Positions 9,901 through 18,965 are shown, counted from the stretch's first letter. The stretch is DNA of 64,000 nt from Bacteroidota bacterium (GCA_041658205.1 JBBAAO010000001.1:2790001-2854000), one strand, 5' to 3'. Numbers and translations: made by a program. The notes: generated from the sequence alone by a model not told the origin.

Positions 9901-11334
9901 TTACAACATTGTGCTGCGTAAAATCTTTATTCTTGAAAATATTTTTTGAATAATTACCATTTCGCTTGTTTTGGCGGCAACCATTCCTGCAAACAATGAC
10001 ACAAATGCAATTTCGATCGCAAATGCATATGGACTTGTCGATTGTAATACCGACGGATGAATTTCAAATTGCTGACTGATGAACTCAATAACAGCATACG
10101 TTTCGCCTGTCAACATCCCAAAGATAAATCCGATCGCCGCCCCTTTCTTTACGATCATTGTCGATATCAGTGCTGCCGTAATTGGGGTAAAGAAAAATGC
10201 AATAAAATTGTTATACCAGATAAATGTTTTAAATCCTGAAATTTTTACGAACGAGATAAGAATAATCGATAGGAGAACAACAAATACTGTCGAGAGCCGA
10301 CCTACAAGAATTTGCTCTTCTTCTCCAACTTCACTCTTTAATGACGGATACAACCGTAAGGCAACGATGGAACTGGCCATGTGAAACGTAATAGCAAAAA
10401 TTCCCATCAGTCCGCCAAGAAAACCTATAGCAACAAAATAGTCTATAGGATTTAACAGATTCACCGTTACTGGTGAATCGAATTCTGTTCCCGTTGTAGT
10501 CAAAAAAAGAACCCCAACCAGCAATAGACAGACAACAACACCCAACATGAATAATTTTCTCGAAAAAATATTTTGTTTTGCTGCCGGAGCCATCCGAAGA
10601 AGTTCACCAACGCTTAATCCTGTCATCCAATACATCATCAAGACTATTCCAATTCCCACGATTACAAGATTTGTTTCCGTGAATCCTGAAACACGAAAAA
10701 TATCACTCCCAGAGTGGAATGCAGTTCTAAACGAAAAAAATAATTGGTATTTCCACAACATTGCGTTGGCAATGACAAAAAAGAGACTGATGATTGACAA
10801 ACTGCCGGTAATGATATTGGCATATAATACTGCTTTCAGTCCGCCAGCCATTACATAAATACCAGTCGCTACAATCATCACCACAAGCATTGAGTATTGA
10901 GAAGAACCAAAAAATTGGATGATAACAAAATCGGCAACCTGCACCAAAACTAGCAATTGCACCGAACACAAAAAAATTAATCCAATGCTGTTTAAAAACA
11001 TCGAAGCAGTGCGTGAATTATAATCCGAAAGTTTTTCGGCAAAATATTTCATCTGTTTTCCAAACAGCATTGGCACCACTGCAGCAACGCTGATCAAAAA
11101 TATTGTTCCCGCACTTAATGATTGGCCTGCAATGTTTGGAATCATAATCATCAACGCCTGAAACAATGCCAGCAAAAAAATGGAATAACTAATGGAGCCG
11201 CCCCCCGTGGATAATCCTGTTGAAAAATAATGATTCACATCTTTATCCATAGAACGGGAAAAAACCAATCCTATCAAAATAAGAAAGCCAAAAAAGCTGT
11301 AAAAAATTATATTCGATTCAGGATGCCCAGTCAT
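9901..11334 (-). CDS. Sodium:solute symporter (SSS)-family membrane protein
   Basis: 477 residues with about a dozen hydrophobic segments. The family signature region reads YVMAGGLKAVLYANIITG: GGLKAV is kept, but the usual T-D-x-x-Q that follows is replaced by A-N-I-I-T. SSS proteins couple Na+ to uptake of sugars, amino acids or other solutes; related sequences also serve as sensory domains. The gene stands alone after a long upstream region with a sigma54-like promoter ending only 15 bp from the ATG. That makes the mRNA nearly leaderless, or the true start is internal (Met29, which would sacrifice the first membrane helix). Its neighbours are two T9SS carbohydrate-binding proteins, suggesting sugar uptake. 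Substrate unknown. Confidence 0.8.
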   Translation of the reverse strand: MTGHPESNIIFYSFFGFLILIGLVFSRSMDKDVNHYFSTGLSTGGGSISYSIFLLALFQALMIMIPNIAGQSLSAGTIFLISVAAVVPMLFGKQMKYFAEKLSDYNSRTASMFLNSIGLIFLCSVQLLVLVQVADFVIIQFFGSSQYSMLVVMIVATGIYVMAGGLKAVLYANIITGSLSIISLFFVIANAMLWKYQLFFSFRTAFHSGSDIFRVSGFTETNLVIVGIGIVLMMYWMTGLSVGELLRMAPAAKQNIFSRKLFMLGVVVCLLLVGVLFLTTTGTEFDSPVTVNLLNPIDYFVAIGFLGGLMGIFAITFHMASSIVALRLYPSLKSEVGEEEQILVGRLSTVFVVLLSIILISFVKISGFKTFIWYNNFIAFFFTPITAALISTMIVKKGAAIGFIFGMLTGETYAVIEFISQQFEIHPSVLQSTSPYAFAIEIAFVSLFAGMVAAKTSEMVIIQKIFSRIKILRSTML

Positions 11335-11348
11335 TCAAGTAAAAAACG

Positions 11349-11364
11349 GCACAAAACGTGCCAA
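11349..11364 (-). promoter_or_regulatory. Candidate sigma54 (-24/-12) promoter of the SSS gene
   Basis: The minus strand reads TTGGCACGTTTTGTGC. The -24 half TTGGCACG matches the consensus exactly, spacing to the -12 GC is correct, and only one base of TTGC differs (G for the first T). The site is also a GGCAC...GTGCC inverted repeat, so a dimeric repressor site is an alternative. Confidence 0.55.
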
Positions 11365-11514
11365 AGACAAAACACTCAATAGTGAACATTTTCACCGAAT
11401 TCTAATGAATAATTACCCATAAATTATCAAAACGATAATAATTAGTTATTATTCCGATAACCAAATTATTCACTAATATCTTTAACAATACCAGATTAAT
11501 TTTTACGATCATAA

Positions 11515-11541
11515 ATAAAAAAAGGCAGGATTTACCCTGCC
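11515..11541 (-). terminator. Terminator of the repeated-domain T9SS gene
   Basis: On the minus strand, stem GGCAGG / CCTGCC flanked by A- and T-runs with a 6-nt loop ends in a long T-tract. It can work on both strands. It lies about 58 bp after the stop at 11599. Confidence 0.85.
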
Positions 11542-11598
11542 TTTTTTATTACTGAATAATATTGTCAGAACATTGAATATTCTGGTGGATCTTCCATT

Positions 11599-13995
11599 TT
11601 ATTTCAAAATCACCATTTTTTTCAATGATGAGAATGTTCCAGCTTCTATTTTATAGAAGTAGACACCACTGGAGAGACCTGTTGCGTTGAAGATAGCTGT
11701 ATGATGGCCAGCTTCCAATTCTTGATTTACCAACGTTGCAACTTGTTGTCCAAGAAGATTGAATACTTTTAAGCTAACCATACCGCTGTTTTCAATTGAA
11801 TATTTAATGGTGGTGCTCGGGTTAAACGGATTCGGATAGTTCTGATTCAATTCATATTTTAATACAATTGATTCTTCCGAATTTATTCCCGTTAACGTGC
11901 TGTCATTATTAAACCATACTAACGGCAGCATTGTTGTTGGTCCAGTTAAGTTGTCCGCAACACGATCCGGACTGCTGGGCCAAACATCTCCGGCTGGCGT
12001 AACTTTTACGTATTTATAGATGATCTTCTTTGCAGAGGGAACATTAAATACTCCGGAGTAGATGCTATCTCCATCGGCGTCCGCTAGGACGTGCGTTTTT
12101 CCGCCCCATCCGTTAAAGTCACCACGTACGATAACTGAATCGGTTGCTTTCTTAAACTTATTCAATTTCAATTGTGAACGCATGTTCACACGGAATGTGA
12201 TATTGTTATCAAAATAGACCGACGTGCTATCACCGTTAAACCATACCACCGCTAATGTCTTCGGCGTTGTTGAAATTGTGTCTGTACGATCTTTGTTTAC
12301 GCCATCAGCTTTATCAATTTCCCAACGATCACCACCAGCCGTCGCGCCACGCATAATGTATTTGAATTGGCCAAGGCGTTTCGGTACTGCGCCAACATCA
12401 AATGTTCCTTCATAGATACTGTCACCATTAGCATCAGACAACTTCATGCTGTTTGTTTCCCACCAGTTGCCTGGGCCTGAATAAAAATTACCACGGAGGA
12501 ATACACTGTCTTTTGCCGGACTGAAAACTTTCAGCTTGGCTTGAACCTTCATATTCACTCGGAATGTTACTTGTCCATGTGATGGATCGTAGTTATTAAA
12601 GAATACAACCGGTAATAATGTTGTCGGTCCCGTTAAGTTATCTGCAACTCGATCCGGGCTGCTCGGCCACATATCTCCGCCAACACCAATCTTCACGAAT
12701 TTATAGATGATCTTCTTTGCAGAAGCAATGTTAAATGTTCCGGTGTAGATGCTATCACCATCTGCATCTGCTAGTACGTGCGTCTTTCCACCCCATCCGT
12801 TAAAATCGCCACGAACAACAACGGAGTCGGTCGTTTTAACAAATGTTCCTTTTTTCATCTGCTCACGCATCTGAACTTGGAATGTGATATTGTTATCAAA
12901 ATAGACCGACGTGCTATCACCGTTAAACCATACCACTGCTAATGTCTTCGGTGTTGTTGAAATTGTGTCTGTACGATCTTTGTTTACACCGTCAGCTTTG
13001 TCAACTTCCCAACGATCACCTGCAGCTGTAGCACCGCGCATAATGTATTTGAATTGGCCAAGACGTTTCGGTACTGCGCCAACATCAAATGTTCCTTCAT
13101 AGATACTGTCACCATTAGCATCAGACAATTTCATGCTGTTTGTTTCCCACCAGTTGCCTGGGCCCGAATAAAAATTACCACGGAGGAATACGCTGTCTTT
13201 TGCTGTATCAAAATTTTTCAATCTAGCTTGGACTTTCATATTCACTCGGAATGTTACTTGCCCGTGTGCTGGATCGTAGTTATTAAAGAATACAACCGGC
13301 AGAACTGTTGTTGGTCCTGTTACATTCTCTACGAGCCTATCCGAACTGCTTTCCCAATCTTCACCACCGGTTCTAATTCTTACAAATTTATATTTGAGGA
13401 ATTTCCACGATGGGATACTAAACGTTGCCGTATAAAGGCTATCGCCATCAGCATCTGCTAACACATGTTGCTTTCCACCCCATCCGTTAAATTCACCGCG
13501 AACGACAACCGAATCGGTTGCTTTATTGAAACTGCCTTTCTTTATCTGTGCAGACATATTCACTTGGAATGTGACATTGTTGGCGAAAAAAACAGATGTA
13601 CTATCTTGATCAAACCATCTTACTGGCATTAAGTACCCAGTAGTCGGAACGGAATCCGAACGATCACCTATGTATTCCCAGTGATCTCCGCCATACGATG
13701 CACCTCGTACAACATATTTAAATGCAGTAATTTTTTTCGGTACTACACCCACATCAAACGTACCAGTATAAATGCTATCACCATCAGCATCTGCTAACTT
13801 CATTTTGTTGGTTTCCCACCAGTTTCCAGTCCCTGTGTAAAAGTTTCCACGGATAAAAACGCTGTCTTTCGCCGGGTCAAACTTTTTCAGCTTGCTTTGT
13901 ACCTTCATGTTTACTCGAAATGTAGCACTGTCCGCCGCAAAGGACGAAACACTGAACACAACAAGTAAAAATAAGGGGAGTATAAATTTTTTCAT
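11599..13995 (-). CDS. T9SS-secreted protein with six starch-binding-like (CBM20/E-set) domains
   Basis: 798 residues with an AAAGGG ribosome site. A signal peptide (to about 21) is followed by three A-B domain pairs (about 22-245, 246-475, 476-704), then a T9SS type A domain (NYPNPFNPSTTIKYSIEN ... KKMVILK). The A domains carry FRVNMKVQ...KDSVFLRGNFY...WWETN; the B domains carry DSVVVRGDFNGWGGK...LADADGDSIYTGTF...KFV. The FNGW-DGD-Y-KY pattern resembles CBM20 and glycogen-binding modules of amylases; no catalytic domain is present. Pairs 2 and 3 are nearly identical in DNA over 687 bp. A strong sigma54-like promoter lies 166-181 bp upstream, and the kinase/regulator operon lies just beyond. 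Likely a cell-surface alpha-glucan-binding protein (inference). Confidence 0.8.
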   Translation of the reverse strand: MKKFILPLFLLVVFSVSSFAADSATFRVNMKVQSKLKKFDPAKDSVFIRGNFYTGTGNWWETNKMKLADADGDSIYTGTFDVGVVPKKITAFKYVVRGASYGGDHWEYIGDRSDSVPTTGYLMPVRWFDQDSTSVFFANNVTFQVNMSAQIKKGSFNKATDSVVVRGEFNGWGGKQHVLADADGDSLYTATFSIPSWKFLKYKFVRIRTGGEDWESSSDRLVENVTGPTTVLPVVFFNNYDPAHGQVTFRVNMKVQARLKNFDTAKDSVFLRGNFYSGPGNWWETNSMKLSDANGDSIYEGTFDVGAVPKRLGQFKYIMRGATAAGDRWEVDKADGVNKDRTDTISTTPKTLAVVWFNGDSTSVYFDNNITFQVQMREQMKKGTFVKTTDSVVVRGDFNGWGGKTHVLADADGDSIYTGTFNIASAKKIIYKFVKIGVGGDMWPSSPDRVADNLTGPTTLLPVVFFNNYDPSHGQVTFRVNMKVQAKLKVFSPAKDSVFLRGNFYSGPGNWWETNSMKLSDANGDSIYEGTFDVGAVPKRLGQFKYIMRGATAGGDRWEIDKADGVNKDRTDTISTTPKTLAVVWFNGDSTSVYFDNNITFRVNMRSQLKLNKFKKATDSVIVRGDFNGWGGKTHVLADADGDSIYSGVFNVPSAKKIIYKYVKVTPAGDVWPSSPDRVADNLTGPTTMLPLVWFNNDSTLTGINSEESIVLKYELNQNYPNPFNPSTTIKYSIENSGMVSLKVFNLLGQQVATLVNQELEAGHHTAIFNATGLSSGVYFYKIEAGTFSSLKKMVILK
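11895..13268 (-). repeat. Two near-identical 687-bp tandem coding repeats
   Basis: Units at about 11895-12581 and 12582-13268, each 229 codons (one A-B domain pair). Long stretches are identical or differ by single synonymous bases; for example the blocks around 12224-12415 and 12911-13102 differ at only a few positions. A third, more diverged unit lies at about 13269-13935. Confidence 0.9.
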
Positions 13996-14495
13996 GTGAA
14001 CCCTTTATTGTTTGTGAATGTGAGTAGTGGATTAAAAATTACAAGAATCTGTCGATCGATGTATAAAAAGTTGCTTTTTGTATTACTAGAACTTACGCCA
14101 TTCGATATGCAAAAAAAGGGACGAAACTGTATGGTTTTTTTGCGCTATCTTAAATTTAGTGCACATTTTATGCCAAAAATTGCGATTTGAAAAACACACA
14201 ATTTTTAAAAAAACACAGGGTGGTTACGCGAGGTATTATTAAAATGATAAGTCTTCTATTATGAATAAGATAAGTCCTGTGACCCATTTGAAAGGAAAAC
14301 TACAATTGCGGGTGTAATCATTAGTTTTCATCATTTCTGTATAATATGAAAAGCAAACAGAATTTTGATAAAATTACACTTAATAATTGAATGATTTGAT
14401 ATTGGATAGTGATTTGTTGCTTTAAAAATTAAAGCTCTTCGTGTATAATCGGCTGTAGAATTTTCGTGTATGAATACGAGAATATGATGATAACA
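13996..14495. other. 500-bp AT-rich control region without a gene
   Basis: Between the response-regulator stop (14496) and the repeated-domain gene start (13995). It holds the sigma54-like promoter (14161-14176). It also has a direct repeat TTCGTGTAT at 14438-14446 and 14463-14471, the second followed by the inverted half ATACGA at 14474-14479. These are candidate activator-binding sites about 275-320 bp upstream of the promoter, a usual range for sigma54 enhancers. No credible open frame. Confidence 0.4.
14161..14176 (-). promoter_or_regulatory. Candidate sigma54 promoter of the repeated-domain T9SS gene
   Basis: The minus strand reads TTGGCATAAAATGTGC: TTGGCA at -24 and GTGC at -12 with exact spacing. 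It shares the GTGC -12 variant with the site at 11349-11364. The predicted transcript starts near 14149, giving a leader of about 150 nt. Confidence 0.6.
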
Positions 14496-15953
14496 CTATT
14501 TAATTCCCAATTCTTTGCACATTCGATGATAATTCGGAGGAGCAATACCAAGTTTTTTTGCCGCTTCTGCATCGGATGATGAATTGGAACGAATATACTC
14601 AACATATTTTTGTCGAACCAATCGTTCTACTTGCCGCAACGGAAGCTGTTCCTGCATTAATGAAAAATCGAGCGCTGATGAGGAAGTGATATTCTTACCG
14701 CTCGGAGAAATTCCTAAAGCAAACTGCATACTCTCTTTCGTGATAATCGGCTCGTTAATAAACAACAACCGCTGTATCACATTTTTTAATTCACGAACGT
14801 TTCCCTTCCATGGAGCGAATTGAAATTGCAGCATTGCTTCTTCTGTAATTTCCGGTTTACTCACTCCCATATCCGCACAAAATTCCGAGAAGAAATATTC
14901 AACCAATTCCGGAATATCTTCTGTTCGTTCACGCAACGGAGGAACATGAATCGGAACGACATTCAGCCGATAATACAAATCTTCTCGAAACCGTTTTGCT
15001 TCAACCTCTTTTTCGATGTTTTGATTGGATGCTGCAATTATGCGAACATCAACTTTAATGGAATCTGTTCGACCAATCTTTTCGATCTCACCTTCCTGAA
15101 TCACTCGAAGCATTTTCACCTGAGCAGAAAGCGGAAGTTCCGAAACTTCGTCAAGAAAAACTGTTCCATGATTTGCTGTTTCAAATAAACCAGGTTTGGA
15201 TGATACAGCACCGGTAAACGAACCTTTTTCGTATCCAAACAATTCGCTCTCCACAAGTTCAGACGGAATACTGCCGCAATTGATGGGAACGAAATTTTCA
15301 AATCGGCGTTTGCTGCGAAGATGGATATTATTGGCAACCAGTTCTTTTCCGGTCCCTGATGATCCGGTAATGAGAACATTCACATCGGACTCGGCACATT
15401 TTTGAATTTGGTTGCGAAGATTTTCTGTTACGGCAGAAACACCCACGATCCGTTTTTGGGAAAGACGTTCTTCAATGGAGTACAATAACTTTCGGTTCGT
15501 TTTATTACGTTCCGTTTCCAAGACTGTTTTATTGTATGCATTGATAATAGACAGAATAAAGTCGGTCGGTTGATAGATGTATTCTTCAATGTCTCCAGGA
15601 TATTTTGTGCAGTACCAAAATGCGCCGGCGCGTATCAGGCTGTCAGCAAATTCAAAATCAGCTATATTTACCGTCATCTTGGTAATAACGATGATCTGGA
15701 TGGACGGATCGATCTTCTTGATTTCCCGAATCAAGCTCTCTCCCATCAAACCGCCAGCAATCTGAAAATCCATAATCACAACATCATAGGATTCATTTTT
15801 CTGCATCAACATTTCCAGCGCAAATCTTCCGTTAGAGACCACTTTTTTGATGTGAATGCGTTTTGAAAATGGCTTGATCGTATTCTGTACTCGGCGGACA
15901 TCAAATTCTTCATCTTCGATGAGGAGAATTTGTATTTGTTTTTCTATGCTCAT
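14496..15953 (-). CDS. Sigma54-dependent response regulator (NtrC family)
   Basis: 485 residues. Receiver domain about 7-130 (acidic ED at 13-14, phospho-acceptor Asp62 in VVIMDFQ, KYP near 118), AAA+ domain about 170-400 and a Fis-type helix-turn-helix at the end (DAEAAKKLGIAPPNYHRMCKELG). AAA+ motifs: Walker A GSSGTGKE, loop GSFTGA (residues 244-249, Ser for the usual Ala), Walker B GTVFLDEVSELP and the R-finger region FREDLYYRLNV. Such proteins, once phosphorylated, remodel sigma54-RNA polymerase. The start overlaps the kinase stop by 4 bp, so the two are translationally coupled. The nearest downstream gene has a sigma54-like promoter and is the best candidate target. Confidence 0.95.
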   Translation of the reverse strand: MSIEKQIQILLIEDEEFDVRRVQNTIKPFSKRIHIKKVVSNGRFALEMLMQKNESYDVVIMDFQIAGGLMGESLIREIKKIDPSIQIIVITKMTVNIADFEFADSLIRAGAFWYCTKYPGDIEEYIYQPTDFILSIINAYNKTVLETERNKTNRKLLYSIEERLSQKRIVGVSAVTENLRNQIQKCAESDVNVLITGSSGTGKELVANNIHLRSKRRFENFVPINCGSIPSELVESELFGYEKGSFTGAVSSKPGLFETANHGTVFLDEVSELPLSAQVKMLRVIQEGEIEKIGRTDSIKVDVRIIAASNQNIEKEVEAKRFREDLYYRLNVVPIHVPPLRERTEDIPELVEYFFSEFCADMGVSKPEITEEAMLQFQFAPWKGNVRELKNVIQRLLFINEPIITKESMQFALGISPSGKNITSSSALDFSLMQEQLPLRQVERLVRQKYVEYIRSNSSSDAEAAKKLGIAPPNYHRMCKELGIK

Positions 15954-17449
15954 AATTTGGTGTTCGGAATTGTAAAAGTGAAAATTGCTCCGTGTTCGGG
16001 TAAATTGTTTGCATCAAGCTCCCAACCACAGCGTTGTTGAGCAATTTCATACGCTATATAACATCCGTATCCGGAATGTTGTTTACCGCCGGTACGTTTC
16101 GTGGAAGTATGCTCCCGGAAAATTTTCTTTTGCCCCCGATCGTCCTTTGCCAACAGCCATTGCTCTATACCAGAACCGTTGTCCATAATCATTACTTTGG
16201 TTTGTTGTGTGTGGACATTAAATTCAGTTTTTATTGTGACCTCTATTTCATCTGCGCCGGCGTGTTCAACACAATTTTGAATAATCGGTTCAAACACTTC
16301 CCAAACGACAAATTCATTGATATTCACAAGGGGAACATTTTCATCTAATTTCAGAATAAATTTGTTCGTATCGGAACCAAGAGAAATTCTTGTAAACACA
16401 TGCCGCACTAAAAAGGAAAGAACCTCATTAATGTTCGTCTTAAAAATTCCGCTTCGAATTGTCTGCACAGGCGGATCGTACCATTTCATATCGTAAATCA
16501 CCCGGGCAATAAAATTTGCATATTTATTGATCCGCATTTTTATCGCATCAATATTATCCGGTGTTAATACACGCAAATCCTCCTTAATAAAGCCCATAAT
16601 TTTCTCGGCTTTATGATGCGTATGATAGATCCGTTTCGTAAAGAGGAGCTCGTTCTCAATATTAATCTGTTCAGCAAGATGCCTTTTCTGTTCTTCAAAG
16701 AGTAATTCTTGCGCCTTGTTTCTCTCCTTCAAGGTATAGGAGGAAATATAGAACATGGCAATCAGTCCAAACAAAATCAGCGCCGAATAGGTGATGGATG
16801 TTTCATCGTACGCGGAAATCATTTCGTTTGTAATAATGGTAAAATCCGGTTTATTTCTCATGTACATCGCTCCGGCAAGTTCACCACGAGGAACAAATGG
16901 AACGAAAATATGAAATGTTTGTTCGTCCGCAACAACCGTCTGCACCTGTTCTTTTGCAATAAAATCTTTTTCGATTTTGCCATACAGTGCTATGGCTTCA
17001 TGATGCGTTGTTGGTGTTTGACTATCAACTTTTTTATCCTGAAAGATGTACGAATATAAAACATGTCCGTCGTCGATTGCTATGATGGCCGAATCCGTTT
17101 TGACAAGAAGGCAAATTTCTTGAACATTTTGCTGCAGATACTGCTGGCTTAAGATGATATTGATATCCTGAATAAGCTTGCTGACTTCAAACGGTTTTAG
17201 ATTCTCATTCTTTGAACGGGACTCCAAAAGCAATTCGATAGATGTTGCCGTTAAATTGGCCAAGCGTTCAGCCGAATCCTGTTGATACCATTCCTGCGTG
17301 CTAAAAAGAATCTTTTGAAGAGAGACTTTGTGAACAAAAGAAATGATGATCTGAAAAAAAATCAGAATGATGAATAATACCGTTAAATGTCGTATTTCAA
17401 AACGGTAGTGACCGATGCTTTCACGTAATTTGGAAATGTGATGTCTCAT
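15950..17449 (-). CDS. Membrane sensor histidine kinase
   Basis: 499 residues. Transmembrane helix at about 23-42 (TVLFIILIFFQIIISFV), an extracytoplasmic sensor region about 43-225 with no domain recognised, a second helix about 226-246 (ALILFGLIAMFYIS), then a coiled linker and the dimerisation segment (KRIYHTHHKAEKIMGFI, candidate phospho-His among the H-T-H-H). The ATPase domain has the N-box EPIIQNCVEHA, the G1 box DNGSGIE and G2 HSGYGCYIAYEIA. It overlaps both neighbours by 4 bp: the solute-binding protein upstream and the sigma54 regulator downstream. The layout suggests that the binding protein, not the kinase itself, recognises the ligand. Confidence 0.92.
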   Translation of the reverse strand: MRHHISKLRESIGHYRFEIRHLTVLFIILIFFQIIISFVHKVSLQKILFSTQEWYQQDSAERLANLTATSIELLLESRSKNENLKPFEVSKLIQDINIILSQQYLQQNVQEICLLVKTDSAIIAIDDGHVLYSYIFQDKKVDSQTPTTHHEAIALYGKIEKDFIAKEQVQTVVADEQTFHIFVPFVPRGELAGAMYMRNKPDFTIITNEMISAYDETSITYSALILFGLIAMFYISSYTLKERNKAQELLFEEQKRHLAEQINIENELLFTKRIYHTHHKAEKIMGFIKEDLRVLTPDNIDAIKMRINKYANFIARVIYDMKWYDPPVQTIRSGIFKTNINEVLSFLVRHVFTRISLGSDTNKFILKLDENVPLVNINEFVVWEVFEPIIQNCVEHAGADEIEVTIKTEFNVHTQQTKVMIMDNGSGIEQWLLAKDDRGQKKIFREHTSTKRTGGKQHSGYGCYIAYEIAQQRCGWELDANNLPEHGAIFTFTIPNTKL

Positions 17450-18768
17450 CTGATCAACAATGCCTTCGAATCAATCATAACTGATGCTTTCTCCAGCGCT
17501 TCATCCACGGTGATTTCTTTTTTGATCGCTCGATGTATATAGTACGAGATGATGTCGGAAATACGAGTATAATCTTCGATAAATGGACGGTGAAATCCGC
17601 GATCAACCAGACCTTTATAATATCCCAAATCCGGATAATTGCTCATATAGGATGAATCGATATATATTTTTTTATTCACGGGGATATATCCACCCATTTC
17701 GAACATCATTTTCTGCGATTCTTCGGTTTGGAGAAACCGTATGAATTCGATTGCGGCCTCCTTCTTGGTGGAAAATTTTGACACCATCAGATTCCATCCG
17801 CCGTAAACCGATGTCGGTTGTTGCCCCGGAAAATGAGGCAATGCTGCCCTTCCTATATGCACAAACTTCGATGTGTCGAAATATATTTTTCGAAAATTCT
17901 CCACAAAGTTTGGCCATCCGCGTACAAACACCGCATCGTGTTCAAGCATATACTCGTAACTTTTATTTTCATCAAACTCTGTCACATCTAAAGGACTGAT
18001 ATGTTGACGATGGACAAGATCGACAAGATATTGCAACGATCGTTTTGCAACATCGGAACGTAAATTAATTGTGTTTTTGCTGAAGAATGTCGGTTCTAAA
18101 CTATTGATGATTTCAAAATAATTGCAAATCAGTCCTTCGTAATCGTACGCCTGGAATACATAGAATGGTTTGTTTTGATAATGCAAGGTGTTGCGAAGAT
18201 CGATCAATTCATTCCAACTGATTGATCCTTGAATTTTTTTGCTGATCACATCAGCGTTCGGCAATCTTTCAATGATATCTTTGCGATAGTACATCACGCC
18301 AATATCTATATAGAGCGGCATGGCAACCAAGCGTCCATCATCCACGCACGATCGCATCGCCGGGGAAATAATATTTTGTTGAGCGGCGGTCGGAAAATAT
18401 GGATTAAGATCTTCACACCATTTTGCAAAACGTGGTGTCCAGATATAATCCACGGAAAACACATCCAATCTATCGCTTTTACTTCGCAGCGAACGGGCAA
18501 GCAGTTCCTTCCTTTCATTTGTACTGAACTTGCTGAATGTAAGATTTACTGGAATAACTTCTATTTTACCAGCATGTTTCTTGTTAAAGAGATCAATCAC
18601 CGCTTTATGAGCTGGGGATATATGATCTGCAAAATAGACTTTCGAAACATTGCTCTGTTCAAAAATGAAGCTCCGAGCACTAAAATCGGACGTGAACAGA
18701 AATACCACGAACAGGCCAAATAACAGGCCTACTGTCAGTAAAAAAACTTTCATTGTTGTGTTCGTCAT
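17446..18768 (-). CDS. Extracellular solute-binding protein (ABC family 1 type) in a two-component operon
   Basis: About 440 residues from the ATG at 18768; the frame continues to a TTG at 18810 but that adds a second hydrophobic stretch, and ATG 18753 is a further option. An N-terminal hydrophobic segment (VFLLTVGLLFGLFVVFLF) is a signal peptide or anchor without a lipobox. The body fits sugar-binding proteins of family 1: KVIEVIPV-type strand, DVFSVDYIWTPRFAKWC, VAMPLYIDIGVMYYRKD, and the C-terminal KKEAAIEFIRFLQTEESQKMMFEMGGYIPVNKKIY. No permease or ATPase genes are near. It overlaps the kinase gene by 4 bp, so it probably acts as the kinase's periplasmic ligand receptor (inference). Ligand likely a sugar or oligosaccharide from family and neighbours. 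Confidence 0.88.
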   Translation of the reverse strand: MTNTTMKVFLLTVGLLFGLFVVFLFTSDFSARSFIFEQSNVSKVYFADHISPAHKAVIDLFNKKHAGKIEVIPVNLTFSKFSTNERKELLARSLRSKSDRLDVFSVDYIWTPRFAKWCEDLNPYFPTAAQQNIISPAMRSCVDDGRLVAMPLYIDIGVMYYRKDIIERLPNADVISKKIQGSISWNELIDLRNTLHYQNKPFYVFQAYDYEGLICNYFEIINSLEPTFFSKNTINLRSDVAKRSLQYLVDLVHRQHISPLDVTEFDENKSYEYMLEHDAVFVRGWPNFVENFRKIYFDTSKFVHIGRAALPHFPGQQPTSVYGGWNLMVSKFSTKKEAAIEFIRFLQTEESQKMMFEMGGYIPVNKKIYIDSSYMSNYPDLGYYKGLVDRGFHRPFIEDYTRISDIISYYIHRAIKKEITVDEALEKASVMIDSKALLIR

Positions 18769-18817
18769 AACAACAAAATAGAGTAAGAGTATTCTAAATG
18801 CAAGACTCAAAGCTGCT

Positions 18818-18867
18818 CTGTTAAAGCTTAGTAGAAATGTCAGGGTTAGCGCTCAATAGAAATGTCA
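18818..18867 (-). repeat. Tandem pair of 25-bp repeats upstream of the solute-binding protein gene
   Basis: Two adjacent 25-bp units, each beginning TGACATTTCTA on the minus strand and agreeing at about 19 of 25 positions (core copies at 18857-18867 and 18832-18842). They sit 50-100 bp upstream of the operon start. They could be regulator sites; they also resemble the subterminal repeats of some insertion sequences, but no transposase is nearby. Confidence 0.5.
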
Positions 18868-18891
18868 AAGTGTGTATCTTTGAGACACAAC

Positions 18892-18924
18892 AAAAAAAAA
18901 GCCCTGCCCGGGGGAAGGCAGGAC
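18892..18924 (-). terminator. Terminator of the hybrid kinase gene
   Basis: The minus strand has stem CCTGCC / GGCAGG (extended by a GU pair and further pairs) with an 8-nt loop, followed by a run of nine T. It lies about 45 bp after the stop at 18966. Confidence 0.9.
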
Positions 18925-18965
18925 TCTATAGCGAGATGAAGCGGGGGGTATAACAAGCGAAGTAA

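Noticed and set aside
12224..13102. Two nearly identical 63-codon plus-strand frames
   Set aside because: They are antisense reflections of the 687-bp coding repeats in the T9SS gene, so their similarity is not evidence of coding.
14161..14190. Short plus-strand frame 13996-14190 as a gene
   Set aside because: Located in the leader of the minus-strand T9SS gene, over its sigma54-like promoter; no ribosome site.
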